A stretch of DNA of 64,000 bases from Pyxidicoccus sp. MSG2 (GCF_026626705.1 NZ_JAPNKC010000001.1:8760001-8824000), one strand, 5' to 3'; shown: positions 15,228 through 23,964, numbered from the stretch's first letter. Program-made: numbers and translations. The notes: generated by a model not told the origin, from the letters alone.

Positions 15228-17033
15228 ATGGTTGCCGTACTCGAGCCCGCCCCTTCGAAGGAGATTCCCGCCGGCGGCGCGTTCCTCTTCCAGGAGGTGG
15301 GCGCCACCCGCATCGTCACCCCTGAGACATTCGCCGAGGACCAGCGCCTCTTCTTCAAGACGGCCCTCCAGTTCTCCCGCGAGCAGGTGCTCCCCCAGGC
15401 CGAGCGCATCGAAGCCAAGGACAACGCCCTCCTGCGCAACCTCCTCCGCCAGGCCGGTGAACTGGGCCTGCTCAGCGTGGACATCCCCGAGGCCTACGGC
15501 GGCACCGGCCTCGACAAGACGACCTCCCTCCTGCTCGCCGAGGCGATGAGCCTCAACGGCTCCTGGTCCGTGACTTTCGGCGCGCACACCGGCATCGGCA
15601 CGCTGCCCATCGTCTGGTTCGGCAACGCGGCCCAAAAGCAGAAGTACCTCCCGAAGCTCGCCACCGGTGAGTGGGTCGCCGCCTACGCCCTCACGGAGCA
15701 GGGCAGCGGCAGCGACGCGCTCGGCGCGAAGACGAAGGCGGTGCGCTCGCCGGACGGCAAGCACTGGATTCTCAACGGCTCCAAGCTCTACATCACCAAC
15801 GCGGCCTTCGCGGACGTGTTCGTCGTCTTCGCCAAGGTGGACGGCGACAAGTTCACCGGCTTCATCGTCGAGAAGGACACTCCCGGCCTCACCGTGGGCC
15901 CGGAGGAACACAAGATGGGCATCCGCGGCTCGTCCACGTGTCCCCTCTACTTCGAGGACGCGCGCGTCCCGGTGGAGAACCAGCTCGGCGAGGTCGGCAA
16001 GGGCCACAAGATTGCCTTCAACATCCTCAACTACGGCCGCCTCAAGCTGGGCGCGGGCGTGCTGGGCGGCATGAAGCTCCAGCTCCAGCACGCGCTGCGC
16101 TTCACGCAGGAGCGCAAGCAGTTCGGCACCCCCATCGTCCAGTTCCCCCTGTCGCGCGAGAAGCTGGCCCGCATGACGGCGCTCATCCACGCCGTGGAGA
16201 GCATGACGTACCGCACCGCCGGCCTCGTGGACGCGCGCCTCGCCGGCCACGACAAGACCGCCGCCGACCACGAGACGCGCCTGCTCGCCGCCGTCGAGGA
16301 GTACGCCATCGAGTCGTCCATCATGAAGGTGCACGGCTCGGAGTCGCTCGGCATCCTCGTGGACGACGCCGTGCAGCTCCACGGCGGCGCCGGCTACATC
16401 GAGGAGTATCCGGTGGAGCGCGCGTACCGCGACGCACGCATCAACCGCATCTTCGAGGGCACCAACGAAATCAACCGCATGCTCATCGTCGGCATGCTCC
16501 TCAAGCGCGCGGTGAAGGGCGACCTGCCGCTGTTCGCCGTCGCCGGCAACGTGGCCGATGAGCTGTCCCGGGGCGAGCGCCCCCGCGCGCGCGGCCAGGA
16601 CGCGCTGGCCCCGCAGGAGGTGGCCGCCGAGTCCGCCAAGCACCTCGCCCTCCACGGCCTGCGCATCGCCGCGGAGACCTTCGGCACGGATTTGGAGAAG
16701 CACCAGGAGGTGCTCGCCGCGCTGTCGGACGTGGTGATGGACGCCTTCGCGCTGGACTCCATGGTGACGCGCACCCGGCAGGCCGCCGGCCAGGGGAAGC
16801 TGGACCCGGTGCGCGTGGCGCTGACGCAGCTGTACGCGCTGGACGCCGTCCCCCGCGCCTTCGACAGGACGCGCCGCGCGCTGTGCGCCACGCTCCAGGG
16901 CGAGGCGCTCGACAAGGAGCTGAAGCGCCTCTCCTCGCTGGACGTCTTCACTCCGTACAACCCCGCAGAGCTGCGCGAGACGGTGGTGACGGCGCTCGAG
17001 GCCGCGGGCAGCTACCCGTTCAGCCAGGAGTAG
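15228..17033 (+). CDS. Acyl-CoA dehydrogenase, long (FadE/VLCAD-like)
   Basis: A 601-residue flavoenzyme that oxidises acyl-CoA to trans-2-enoyl-CoA in fatty-acid beta-oxidation. The core spans about residues 40-425: FAD-contacting YALTEQGSGSDA, the middle beta domain (NGSKLYITNAAFADVFVVFA), LHGGAGYIEEYPVER, and the catalytic Glu410 in FEGTNEINR. A C-terminal extension of about 170 residues, mostly helical, makes it the long type found in very-long-chain dehydrogenases and Bacillus FadE (about 590 residues) rather than the short 380-residue type. The start is ATG 15228 with GGAGG upstream; a longer frame begins at 15162 without such a site. It converges on the PilZ gene. A paired hairpin downstream probably ends transcription from both sides. 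Lipid catabolism fuels myxobacterial development, but a specific role is not shown here. Confidence 0.92.
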   Translation: MVAVLEPAPSKEIPAGGAFLFQEVGATRIVTPETFAEDQRLFFKTALQFSREQVLPQAERIEAKDNALLRNLLRQAGELGLLSVDIPEAYGGTGLDKTTSLLLAEAMSLNGSWSVTFGAHTGIGTLPIVWFGNAAQKQKYLPKLATGEWVAAYALTEQGSGSDALGAKTKAVRSPDGKHWILNGSKLYITNAAFADVFVVFAKVDGDKFTGFIVEKDTPGLTVGPEEHKMGIRGSSTCPLYFEDARVPVENQLGEVGKGHKIAFNILNYGRLKLGAGVLGGMKLQLQHALRFTQERKQFGTPIVQFPLSREKLARMTALIHAVESMTYRTAGLVDARLAGHDKTAADHETRLLAAVEEYAIESSIMKVHGSESLGILVDDAVQLHGGAGYIEEYPVERAYRDARINRIFEGTNEINRMLIVGMLLKRAVKGDLPLFAVAGNVADELSRGERPRARGQDALAPQEVAAESAKHLALHGLRIAAETFGTDLEKHQEVLAALSDVVMDAFALDSMVTRTRQAAGQGKLDPVRVALTQLYALDAVPRAFDRTRRALCATLQGEALDKELKRLSSLDVFTPYNPAELRETVVTALEAAGSYPFSQE

Positions 17034-17047
17034 AGCGGGGCAGGGGG

Positions 17048-17075
17048 CGGGGCTTCCGGAACAGGAGGAGCCCCG
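17048..17075. terminator. Hairpin between convergent genes
   Basis: Arms CGGGGCT and AGCCCCG (7 bp) with a 14-base loop that itself contains TTCCGGAA. It lies between the stops of the acyl-CoA dehydrogenase (17033) and PilZ (17082) genes. It has no T-run, so it may act in both directions or need Rho. Confidence 0.45.
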
Positions 17076-17081
17076 TGCGCC

Positions 17082-17789
17082 TCACGGCATCCGCGTCACC
17101 GCGTCCATGCCGAAGCTCACGCGCGCCTTCCAGGGCGCGGGGGGCAGGGACGCCAGGGTCAGCAGGGCCTCCAGCCGCTTCTGCATCTCCGGCCGCAGCC
17201 GTCCGAAGGTGGCGCCGAAGCCCGGCGTCACCGTCTCCGAGTGCTTCTTCGGCACCGACGAGGTCCACACCACCTCGCCGTGCAGCATCAGCGGGCCCCC
17301 CTGGAGGTCCATCTCCAGGAGGAAGGGCGTGCCCACGTGCACCTTGCGGGGCAGCGCCGGGGCCTGTACCTCCAGCCCCACGCCGCCCTTGGAGATGTCC
17401 CGCACCAGGAAGATGGGGGACATGGGCGCCGCCTCCATCGCGCGCAGGTGCAGGGGCAGTCGCGGGAAGCGGCGCAGCCCCTCCTGCTCCTGAACGGAGA
17501 AGATGCGCTGGAGCATGGCGTCCAGCGCGGTGCGGTCCTGGCCCACGCCGTAGCGCACGGTGAGCAGGTAGCGCTGTGACTCGCGCGGCTCCACCTGCAC
17601 CACCTCGCCCAGGACCTCCACGGGTCTGGGCACGCCTCCGGCGTGCAGCTCGAAGGTGAAGCGAGTCCCGAGCGGAAGGCTGCGGCGCGTCTCCAGCGTG
17701 ACGCCCCCCTGCCCGACGCTGCGTGTGTACTCCCCCACCAATGACTGCGGGGTCTTGTAGGCCACCTTCAGTCGTACGTTCGTATTCAC
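17082..17789 (-). CDS. Tandem PilZ-domain protein (c-di-GMP receptor candidate)
   Basis: A 235-residue soluble protein with two PilZ-type beta-barrel domains. The second (about residues 104-200) has the full c-di-GMP signature: RRFPR (RxxxR, residues 106-110) and DISKGG (DxSxxG, residues 131-136). The first (about 4-70) keeps the fold pattern (YTRSVGQGGVTLET, GTRFTFEL, EVLGEVVQV) but lacks the Arg motif, so it is probably a non-binding copy. The start is taken as GTG 17789, just before the first domain; the frame is open further upstream but only through low-complexity sequence with 32-bp repeats. PilZ proteins in myxobacteria affect motility and exopolysaccharide. It diverges from mraZ across a 362-bp gap. 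Confidence 0.85.
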   Translation of the reverse strand: MNTNVRLKVAYKTPQSLVGEYTRSVGQGGVTLETRRSLPLGTRFTFELHAGGVPRPVEVLGEVVQVEPRESQRYLLTVRYGVGQDRTALDAMLQRIFSVQEQEGLRRFPRLPLHLRAMEAAPMSPIFLVRDISKGGVGLEVQAPALPRKVHVGTPFLLEMDLQGGPLMLHGEVVWTSSVPKKHSETVTPGFGATFGRLRPEMQKRLEALLTLASLPPAPWKARVSFGMDAVTRMP

Positions 17790-17887
17790 GCAAAAGGCAC
17801 TCTGCGCCTGTCTCCGGGTGGAACTCAAGCACGCCCCATCTCCCTGGGTAGGGCGCCGCGACGCGGCAACCACTGGACCTTCCAGGT

Positions 17888-17981
17888 GTGGCGGGACTTC
17901 TGGAATCGGCCACTCGCGGTGCGGGGGCCTCTGGATTCCAGCCGCCCGCGGTGCGGGGGCCTCCGGAATCCATCCGCGAGC
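17888..17981. repeat. Three imperfect tandem copies of a ~32-bp unit
   Basis: Copies begin at 17888, 17919 and 17951. The second and third share GTGCGGGGGCCTC and GGATTCCA/GGAATCCA cores; the first is more diverged (GTGGCGGGACTTCTGGAATC). The period is 31-32 bp. They lie between the PilZ and mraZ promoters. Function is unknown. Confidence 0.6.
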
Positions 17982-18046
17982 CCCGTGCCGCACCGCTCCA
18001 GGTGTCTGGCGCCAACGAACTGCTGTTCCAACCTGTTGCGGTTTCT

Positions 18047-18074
18047 TGACCCCCCCCAGGGGGACGCGTATGTA
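18047..18074 (+). promoter_or_regulatory. Candidate sigma-70-type promoter of the dcw cluster
   Basis: TTGACC (18047-18052), a 16-base spacer containing a C-run and G-run, and TATGTA (18069-18074). The -35 element is good and the -10 is weak (three of six consensus positions). It is the only promoter-like pair seen immediately before the MraZ-type boxes, so it is a reasonable start for the mraZ-ftsA transcript. Prediction only. Confidence 0.4.
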
Positions 18075-18086
18075 TGCCGCCCGGTA

Positions 18087-18110
18087 GTGGCAAGGAGTGG
18101 GAAGGAGTGG
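18087..18110 (+). promoter_or_regulatory. MraZ-type operator: three GTGG boxes at 10-bp spacing
   Basis: GTGG occurs at 18087, 18097 and 18107, an exact 10-bp period, within GTGGCAAGGA and GTGGGAAGGA units, 42 bp before mraZ. MraZ is known to bind its own promoter at direct repeats of a GTGG/TGGG core spaced about one helical turn apart. The spacing and place strongly suggest autorepression of the cluster. Confidence 0.75.
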
Positions 18111-18151
18111 AGGTCAATCCCCTGTCGGGTTGAAAAGGTGGATCGTCCCGC

Positions 18152-18604
18152 GTGTTCCGAGGCGTCTATGAGCACCAGATCGACGCGAAGGGGCGGACGA
18201 GCCTCCCGGCGAAGCTCCGGGAAACGCTGGTGGGCGCCTACGACGAGCGGCTCATCATCACCACGGCGCTCGACAGGTGCCTCCACGCGTACCCGGTGCG
18301 GGAGTGGGAAGCGCTGGAGGCATCCCTGGCCCGCCGCAACCCGATGGAGCCAGGGGTGAAGACGCTGATGCGCCTGTACGTGGCCAGCGCGCAGGAGTGC
18401 CCGTTGGACAAGCTGGGGCGCCTGCTCATCCCTCCCACGCTTCGCACCTATGCCGGGCTGGAGAAGGACGTGGTGTGGGCGGGGATGGTGAAGGTGATTG
18501 AGCTGTGGAGTCGCGAGGGCTGGGCGAAGGCGCAGGAGGAGGCCCGCCAGGAGGCGACCTCCGCGGATGTCATGAAGGTGCTGTCGGAGCTGCGCCAGCA
18601 GTAG
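18152..18604 (+). CDS. mraZ: MraZ, transcriptional regulator of the dcw cluster
   Basis: A 150-residue protein made of two AbrB-like half-domains, each with the MraZ DxxxR signature: [13 protein letters not shown] near residue 12 and [13 protein letters not shown] near residue 90. MraZ forms a ring-shaped oligomer that binds direct repeats upstream of its own gene and lowers expression of the division and cell-wall genes. Length is normal for the family. The GTG start at 18152 gives the canonical N-terminus [15 protein letters not shown]. It is the first gene of the dcw cluster and is followed after 46 bp by the STAS gene. The matching operator is present just upstream. Confidence 0.97.
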   Translation: MFRGVYEHQIDAKGRTSLPAKLRETLVGAYDERLIITTALDRCLHAYPVREWEALEASLARRNPMEPGVKTLMRLYVASAQECPLDKLGRLLIPPTLRTYAGLEKDVVWAGMVKVIELWSREGWAKAQEEARQEATSADVMKVLSELRQQ

Positions 18605-18650
18605 CGGGAAAGTCGACAGGGCTCAGAAGTCCCGGGAGGGTGGCAAGCGT

Positions 18651-19034
18651 ATGAACCAGGTTCTGGAGGTGCGGCGAGGGGCGGGCGCGGCGGTGGCTAC
18701 CGGGCGCGTGGAGACGCTCATGCTCGAGGGCGAGCTGAGCGAGCAGGACCTGCTTCAGCTCTGCGAGGACCTCACCCGGAAGATGCAGCGCGGCGTGCGC
18801 CAGGTGGTGCTCGACTTCGCCGACGTGGGGCACCTGAACTACCGGGGCGTCAAGCCGCTCATGGCCCGCGCGGAGGCCTTCCGCCGCACGGGCGGCGACC
18901 TGAAGCTGTCCGGCCTGTCGCCGTACCTGGCCGCCATCTTCCGCGCGGCCGGCGCGCACGACGCCTTCGAAATCTACCCGCACATGAACGACGCCCGGGC
19001 CGCCTTCGCGCTCGCGCGGGCCCCGTTCGTCTGA
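18651..19034 (+). CDS. STAS-domain protein within the dcw cluster
   Basis: A 127-residue single STAS domain, the fold of anti-sigma-factor antagonists (SpoIIAA) and of lipid-asymmetry MlaB proteins. It reads VETLMLEGELSEQDLLQL, then VVLDFADVGHLNYRGVKPLM, then GGDLKLSGLSPYLAAIFRAA and DAFEIYPHMNDA. In phospho-regulated members the loop after the third strand reads DSSGL, with a Ser that a kinase modifies; here the same place reads NYRGV, so that mode of control is missing. The start ATG at 18651 has GGGAGGG upstream. It lies between mraZ and rsmH, a position normally empty, and only 6 bp before rsmH, so it must be cotranscribed with division genes. The partner is unknown. Confidence 0.88.
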   Translation: MNQVLEVRRGAGAAVATGRVETLMLEGELSEQDLLQLCEDLTRKMQRGVRQVVLDFADVGHLNYRGVKPLMARAEAFRRTGGDLKLSGLSPYLAAIFRAAGAHDAFEIYPHMNDARAAFALARAPFV

Positions 19035-19040
19035 CGGCGC

Positions 19041-19955
19041 GTGGAGGCCTTGGACTTCCAGCACCAGACCGTCCTCCTGCGGGAAGCAGTGGACTTGCTC
19101 CAACCGGGAGTGGGGAAGGTGATCATCGACGGCACACTGGGCGGCGGTGGCCACACGGAGGCGCTCCTGGCTCGGGGCGCCACCGTGGTGGGCGTGGACC
19201 GCGACCCGGTGGCGCTCGCCGCGGCCACCTCGCGCGTGGGGGGCAACCCGCGCTTCCAGGCCCGGCAGGGCAACTTCGCCGAGCTGCCCCGCGTGGCCGC
19301 GGAGCTGCTCCCGGTGGACGGGGTGCTGGTGGACCTGGGCGTCTCCTCCCCACAGCTCGACGTGGCCGAGCGCGGCTTCTCCTTCATGAAGGAGGGCCCG
19401 CTGGACATGCGCATGGGCGACACGGGGCCCACCGCCGCGGAGCTCATCGCCTCCATGGATGAGCGCGACCTGGCCCACATCCTCAAGGAGTACGGCGAGG
19501 AGCCCTTCGCGCTGCCCATCGCCCGTGAGCTGAAGCGCGCGCTGCCCACGCGCACCCTGGAGGCCGCCGAGGTGGTGAAGCGGGCGGTGCCGCGCAAGGC
19601 GTGGCCCAACCGCATCCATGTCGCCACCCGCACGTTCCAGGCGCTGCGCATGGCCGTCAACGGTGAGCTGGAGGCGCTGGACGCGCTGCTCGCCGCCATC
19701 CCGGGCCTCCTCAAGGTGGGCGGCCGCGCCGCCATCATCGCCTTCCACTCCCTGGAGGACCGGAAGGTGAAGGAGGCCTTCAGGGACATGGTGGGCCGGT
19801 GCACCTGTCCGCCGGGGCTGCCGGTGTGCGCCTGTGGCTATTCGGGTGCGTTCGCCCTGGTGACGAAGAAGGCCGTGGCCGCCTCGGACGAAGAGGTGGA
19901 GGCCAACCCCCGCTCTCGCAGCGCGCACCTGCGCGTGGTGGAGAAACTCCGATGA
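19041..19955 (+). CDS. rsmH: RsmH (MraW), 16S rRNA m4C1402 methyltransferase
   Basis: A 304-residue SAM-dependent methyltransferase that modifies the N4 of C1402 in the ribosomal P site. The N-terminal [15 protein letters not shown] motif, SAM-binding [38 protein letters not shown]-type [19 protein letters not shown] and [16 protein letters not shown] are all typical. The C-terminal part contains a Cys-containing [12 protein letters not shown] loop as in other members. The start is GTG 19041, 6 bp after the STAS stop; a TTG four codons further is an alternative. The stop overlaps ftsL as ATGA. Position after mraZ is the standard dcw order apart from the inserted STAS gene. Confidence 0.96.
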   Translation: MEALDFQHQTVLLREAVDLLQPGVGKVIIDGTLGGGGHTEALLARGATVVGVDRDPVALAAATSRVGGNPRFQARQGNFAELPRVAAELLPVDGVLVDLGVSSPQLDVAERGFSFMKEGPLDMRMGDTGPTAAELIASMDERDLAHILKEYGEEPFALPIARELKRALPTRTLEAAEVVKRAVPRKAWPNRIHVATRTFQALRMAVNGELEALDALLAAIPGLLKVGGRAAIIAFHSLEDRKVKEAFRDMVGRCTCPPGLPVCACGYSGAFALVTKKAVAASDEEVEANPRSRSAHLRVVEKLR

Positions 19956-20374
19956 GCAAGGCGACTTCCAGGTTCGGTTCGACGCGTGGCTCCGTCTCGC
20001 TGACGGGGGTGCTGATGCACCTGTTGCCGCCCGTCCTCCTCTTCGCCCTCTTCGCGGCGGTGGGCATGCTCCACGTCACCAGCCGCGTGCTGGTGGTGGA
20101 CATGGGCTACCGCCTGTCGAGCGCGGAGGCCGAGAGCCGCACCCTCACCCGGGAGAACGACCGGCTGAAGCTGGAGCTGGCCACCCTCAAGGCCCCGGCG
20201 CGGCTGGAGCGCGTGGCGCGCGAGCAGCTGGGCATGGCCATGCCCACCGGCGGCGCGGTGGTGTCGCTGGCCGCGGAGAAGCCGGCCCGCGGGGACGCCC
20301 GTGTCGAAGCACGCGGCTCCGAGCAGGCCGGCGCGCGGGTGGCCGGGCGCGGCGCGACGGGGTCGGCGCGGTGA
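19952..20374 (+). CDS. ftsL: FtsL-like bitopic division protein
   Basis: A 140-residue bitopic membrane protein: short basic cytoplasmic N-terminus, one membrane helix (about residues 18-42, [20 protein letters not shown]), then a periplasmic coiled coil with heptad pattern ([27 protein letters not shown]) ending in the [14 protein letters not shown] motif seen in FtsL proteins, and a disordered Ala/Gly/Arg-rich tail. FtsL forms a complex with FtsQ/FtsB and activates FtsWI at the division site. Sequence identity across the family is very low, so the call rests on topology, the ARLERVA..LGM motif and its place between rsmH and ftsI. It overlaps both neighbours (ATGA and GTGA). I see no FtsB gene in the window. 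Confidence 0.88.
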   Translation: MSKATSRFGSTRGSVSLTGVLMHLLPPVLLFALFAAVGMLHVTSRVLVVDMGYRLSSAEAESRTLTRENDRLKLELATLKAPARLERVAREQLGMAMPTGGAVVSLAAEKPARGDARVEARGSEQAGARVAGRGATGSAR

Positions 20375-22392
20375 GGGACTTCAAGGCGACGCGGGCTCCC
20401 GAGCCCAACGCGAAGTGGCTGAGGCTGCGGGTGCAGCTGCTGTTCGGCCTCTTCCTGACGCTGCTGGGCGTCGCCTTCGGTCGCGCGGTGTTCCTCCAGG
20501 TCTTCGAGCAGGAGAAGCTGCGCGGCCTGGCGCAGGACCAGTACGTCCGCCAGATTGAAATCCCCGCCCGCCGCGGCGACATCTTCGACCGGCGCGGCAC
20601 CCCCCTGGCCCAGAGCGTGGAGGTGGACTCCATCTGGGTGGACCCGTCGATGCTGCCGGACGTGCGGGCCGCCTCGCGCGCGCTGGCCAAGGCCCTCAAG
20701 GTGGACGCGGACGAGATGGCCGCCCGCCTGGGCCGCGCCAAGCGCTTCGCCTGGGTGAAGCGCCAGGCGAAGCCGCAGGAGGTGGAGGCGGTGAAGGCGC
20801 TGGGCCTGCCCGGTTTCGGCTTCACCAAGGAGCCCAAGCGCTTCTACCCGCAGCGCGAATTGGGCGCCCACGTGGTGGGCATGGTGGGCATGGACGGGCA
20901 CGGCCTGGAGGGCCTGGAGCTGGCCTTCGAGGACGAGCTGTCCGGGCAGAACTCGCGCATGTCCGGCTTCCGCGACGCCAAGGGCCGCAAGCTGCTGGTG
21001 CAGGGCGCGTTGGACCCGCTGGAGCGCCAGGGCGCCGCCGTCACCCTCACCCTCGACCGCCACCTCCAGTACGTGACGGAGAAGGCGCTGGCGAAGGCGG
21101 TGGAGGAGGCCAAGGGCGTGGCCGGCATGGCGGTGGTGTTGGATCCGCGCACCGGCGAATTGCTCGCCCTCGCCAACCACCCGCGCTTCAACCCCAACAA
21201 CCCCGGGGCCGGCACGCGCGCCGAGATGCGCAACCGCGCCGCGCTGGACACCTTCGAGCCCGGCTCCACGACGAAGCCCTTCGTGGTGGCCGCCGCCCTG
21301 GAGCAGCAGTCGATAACGCCCGACAGCGTCTTCTTCTGCGAGAACGGCGCCTGGCCCATCGGCCGCCACACCATCAACGACACCCACCCGCACGGCTGGA
21401 TGGCTCCCCGGGCCATCCTCCAGGTGTCCTCCAACATCTGCATGGCGAAGATTGCCCAGGCGCTGGGGCGCGAGAAGCTGGTGGCGGGCTACCACGCCTT
21501 CGGCTTCGCCGAGCGCACCGGCCTGGCGCTGCCGGGCGAGGGGCGCGGCGTCATCCCCTTCCCGAAGGCGGAGGTGGCCCTGGCGACCCAGTCCTTCGGC
21601 CAGGGCATGACGGCCACCGCGGTACAGATTGCGTCCGCCTATGGTGCGCTGGCCAACGATGGCGTGCTCATGCGGCCCTACCTCGTGTCGAAGGTGGTGG
21701 ACCCGGATGGGGTAGTCCTGCTGGAAAACCGCCCCACGGAGATTCGCCGGGTGGTTTCATCCAAGGTGGCCCGGCAGGTGGTGGGCATGCTCGAGAGTGT
21801 GGTGACCAGGGAGGGGACCGCCCCTCGGGCCGCCATGGAGGAGTACAGGGTGGCGGGCAAGACAGGCACGGCCCAGAAGGCGGACCCCGTCGCTCGGGGG
21901 TATTCGGACAAGCGAATCGCCTCCTTCGCTGGCATGGTGCCGGCCGAGTCTCCGCGTGCGGTAATTCTCGTCGTAGTGGACGAACCGAAGACAGACGTAT
22001 ACGGGGGGCTCGTGGCTGCCCCTGCTTTCAAGGAGATTGCGACTGCCGCCATGGCCCACCTGGCCGTGCCCCCGTCCCGGACGGTGGCACCCGAGGTGGC
22101 CGTGGCAGCCGTGTCCCCCGCGCCCGCCGCGGCGAAGCCGGTGGCCCCCAAGGCCGCCGTGCCCGCGCGTCCGGTGCTGGCGGAGGCGGTGACGGAGACC
22201 CCGGAGCCCGGCACGGTGCGTGTGCCGGACGTCCAGGGACAGGTAGGACGAGAAGCCGTGGTGAAGCTGCTCGCCGCGGCCCTCGAGCCACAAGTAATGG
22301 GCAGTGGACGAGTGGTGTCTCAAACCCCCGCCGCCGGCGCACTGGTGGAGAAGGGGGCCCGGGTGACGCTGGAGCTCGCGACGCGGCAATGA
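20371..22392 (+). CDS. ftsI: FtsI (PBP3), septal peptidoglycan transpeptidase with PASTA domain
   Basis: A 673-residue class B penicillin-binding protein that crosslinks septal peptidoglycan with FtsW. It has an N-terminal membrane helix (about 24-42), the class B dimerisation region (RRGDIFDRRGTPLA), and a transpeptidase domain with SxxK at PGSTTKP (Ser299, Lys302), SSN at 353-355 and KTG at AGKTGTAQK (Lys497). After a Pro/Ala-rich linker, a single PASTA domain (about 616-672, VRVPDVQGQVGREAVVKLLA) closes the protein. The PASTA domain makes it closer to the Spo/Gram-positive type than to enteric PBP3, as is common in delta-proteobacteria. It starts at GTG 20371, overlapping ftsL as GTGA, and is followed by murE after 51 bp. 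Confidence 0.96.
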   Translation: MRDFKATRAPEPNAKWLRLRVQLLFGLFLTLLGVAFGRAVFLQVFEQEKLRGLAQDQYVRQIEIPARRGDIFDRRGTPLAQSVEVDSIWVDPSMLPDVRAASRALAKALKVDADEMAARLGRAKRFAWVKRQAKPQEVEAVKALGLPGFGFTKEPKRFYPQRELGAHVVGMVGMDGHGLEGLELAFEDELSGQNSRMSGFRDAKGRKLLVQGALDPLERQGAAVTLTLDRHLQYVTEKALAKAVEEAKGVAGMAVVLDPRTGELLALANHPRFNPNNPGAGTRAEMRNRAALDTFEPGSTTKPFVVAAALEQQSITPDSVFFCENGAWPIGRHTINDTHPHGWMAPRAILQVSSNICMAKIAQALGREKLVAGYHAFGFAERTGLALPGEGRGVIPFPKAEVALATQSFGQGMTATAVQIASAYGALANDGVLMRPYLVSKVVDPDGVVLLENRPTEIRRVVSSKVARQVVGMLESVVTREGTAPRAAMEEYRVAGKTGTAQKADPVARGYSDKRIASFAGMVPAESPRAVILVVVDEPKTDVYGGLVAAPAFKEIATAAMAHLAVPPSRTVAPEVAVAAVSPAPAAAKPVAPKAAVPARPVLAEAVTETPEPGTVRVPDVQGQVGREAVVKLLAAALEPQVMGSGRVVSQTPAAGALVEKGARVTLELATRQ

Positions 22393-22443
22393 GGCCGCGC
22401 TCGCTCCAGGACCCGCGCTTGCAAGACGTGTGAAGGGGAAGAG

Positions 22444-23964
22444 ATGAAGCTGACGGATGTCCTCGCAGGATGTGGTGCCGAGCAGACCTCGGGCGGCCGT
22501 TCCGCGGTTGACGTCACCGGTGTGACGCAGGACTCGCGGCGCGTGAAGGCGGGGGACCTCTTCGTCGCCATTCCTGGCACGAAGGAGGATGGGGCCCAGT
22601 TCATCGGCGAGGCCGTGTCCCGTGGTGCGGTGGCGGTGGTCTCCGAGAAGCCGGTGCCCTCCTCGCAGGTGCCCTTCTTCAAGGTGGGCAACGCGCGCAA
22701 GGCCCTGGCCATCATCGCGGCCAACTTCTACGGCCGTCCCGCCGACCAGCTCACGCTGCTCGGTGTCACCGGGACGAACGGGAAGACGACGACGACCTAC
22801 TTGCTGGAGGCGATGAGCACGGCGGCCTATGCGGCCACCGGGGTCATCGGCACGCTGGGCTACAAGTTCTCCGGAAAGACGGTGGAGAGCGCCAATACCA
22901 CCCCGGATGCGCTGGAGCTGCACCGCATCTTCCGGGAGATGGTCGACGCGGGGGTGGAGACGGTCATCATGGAGGTGTCCAGCCATGCGCTCGCGCAGGA
23001 GCGCGTGCACGGGCTCACCTTCAAGGCGGCGGGCTTCTCCAACCTGAGCCGGGACCACCTCGACTACCACAAGGACATGGAGGACTACTTCCAGGCGAAG
23101 CGGAAGCTGTTCGCCGAGAACCTGTCCGCCACCGGCGTGGCCGTGGTCAACGGCGACGACACCTACGCCAGCCGCATCTACAACGAGCTGCGCGGCCAGA
23201 AGCGCATGGCGTGGAAGTTCAGCCGCGTGGGCAATGGAGAAGTCTCCGCCGCCGACGTCACCTTCACGCTCCAGGGCATCAAGGGAACGCTGAAGACGCC
23301 CGCGGGTGACATCCCCATCAAGAGCAAGCTCCTGGGCCCCCACAACCTGGAGAACATCCTCCTGGCGGCGGGCATCGGCCTGGGCGCGGGCTTCGCCCGG
23401 CGCGACGTGCAGGAGGGCATCGAGCGCATGACGCCGGTGGCCGGCCGCATGGAGCGCGTGGAGAACTACGGCCCCGGTGGCGCACCGGCGGTGCTGGTGG
23501 ACTACGCGCACACCGACGACGCGCTCAAGCGCGCGCTGGAGGCCGCTCGCGCGCTGGCCAAGGGCCGTGTCATCACGGTCTTCGGCTGCGGTGGCGACCG
23601 GGACAAGGGCAAGCGTCCGCTGATGGGCGCGGTGGCGGCGGAGGCCGCGGACCTGGCCATCGTCACCAGCGACAATCCCCGCAGCGAGAACCCGGACGAC
23701 ATCATCGGCGAGGTCACGCCGGGCCTGGAGAAGGGCGGCCTGCGCCGCATCTCCGCGGGCAAGGCCAAGTCGGGTGAGAAAGGCTACCTGGTGGACGCGG
23801 ACCGCCGCGCGGCGATTGAACTCGCCATCGGCCTGGCCAGCGCGGACGACGTCGTCCTCATCGCCGGCAAGGGCCACGAGACGTACCAGCAGGTGGGCAC
23901 GGAGAAGCACAACTTCGACGACCGCCAGGTGGCGGCGAAGGCGCTGGCCAACCGTACCCCCTAG
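22444..23964 (+). CDS. murE: MurE, UDP-MurNAc-tripeptide synthetase (meso-DAP adding)
   Basis: A 506-residue Mur ligase that adds the third residue to the UDP-MurNAc-dipeptide precursor using ATP. The ATP-binding loop GVTGTNGKTTTTY has Lys114. NTTPDALELHRIFREM and EVSSHALAQERV are MurE-specific blocks. The substrate-selecting motif DNPRSENP (Asp410-Arg413) indicates meso-diaminopimelate rather than lysine, consistent with Gram-negative peptidoglycan. FGCGGDRDKGKRP and AGKGHETYQ are also canonical. It starts at ATG 22444 behind GGGAAGAG, 51 bp after ftsI. Confidence 0.97.
   Translation: MKLTDVLAGCGAEQTSGGRSAVDVTGVTQDSRRVKAGDLFVAIPGTKEDGAQFIGEAVSRGAVAVVSEKPVPSSQVPFFKVGNARKALAIIAANFYGRPADQLTLLGVTGTNGKTTTTYLLEAMSTAAYAATGVIGTLGYKFSGKTVESANTTPDALELHRIFREMVDAGVETVIMEVSSHALAQERVHGLTFKAAGFSNLSRDHLDYHKDMEDYFQAKRKLFAENLSATGVAVVNGDDTYASRIYNELRGQKRMAWKFSRVGNGEVSAADVTFTLQGIKGTLKTPAGDIPIKSKLLGPHNLENILLAAGIGLGAGFARRDVQEGIERMTPVAGRMERVENYGPGGAPAVLVDYAHTDDALKRALEAARALAKGRVITVFGCGGDRDKGKRPLMGAVAAEAADLAIVTSDNPRSENPDDIIGEVTPGLEKGGLRRISAGKAKSGEKGYLVDADRRAAIELAIGLASADDVVLIAGKGHETYQQVGTEKHNFDDRQVAAKALANRTP

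Larger units (their letters stand above)
17790..18151. other. 362-bp gap upstream of mraZ with repeats, promoter and operator
   Basis: No gene is supportable here. From the PilZ side it holds a short tandem repeat (17888-17981), then a candidate -35/-10 pair (18047-18074), three GTGG boxes (18087-18110), and the leader of mraZ. Open frames through it are low complexity and lack ribosome-binding sites. Confidence 0.6.

Noticed and set aside
13614-16703. A 1,029-codon minus-strand frame across the toxin, immunity and acyl-CoA dehydrogenase genes
   Set aside because: It spans three well-supported + strand genes with conserved motifs and shows only shadow composition (Arg/Leu/Glu/His runs).
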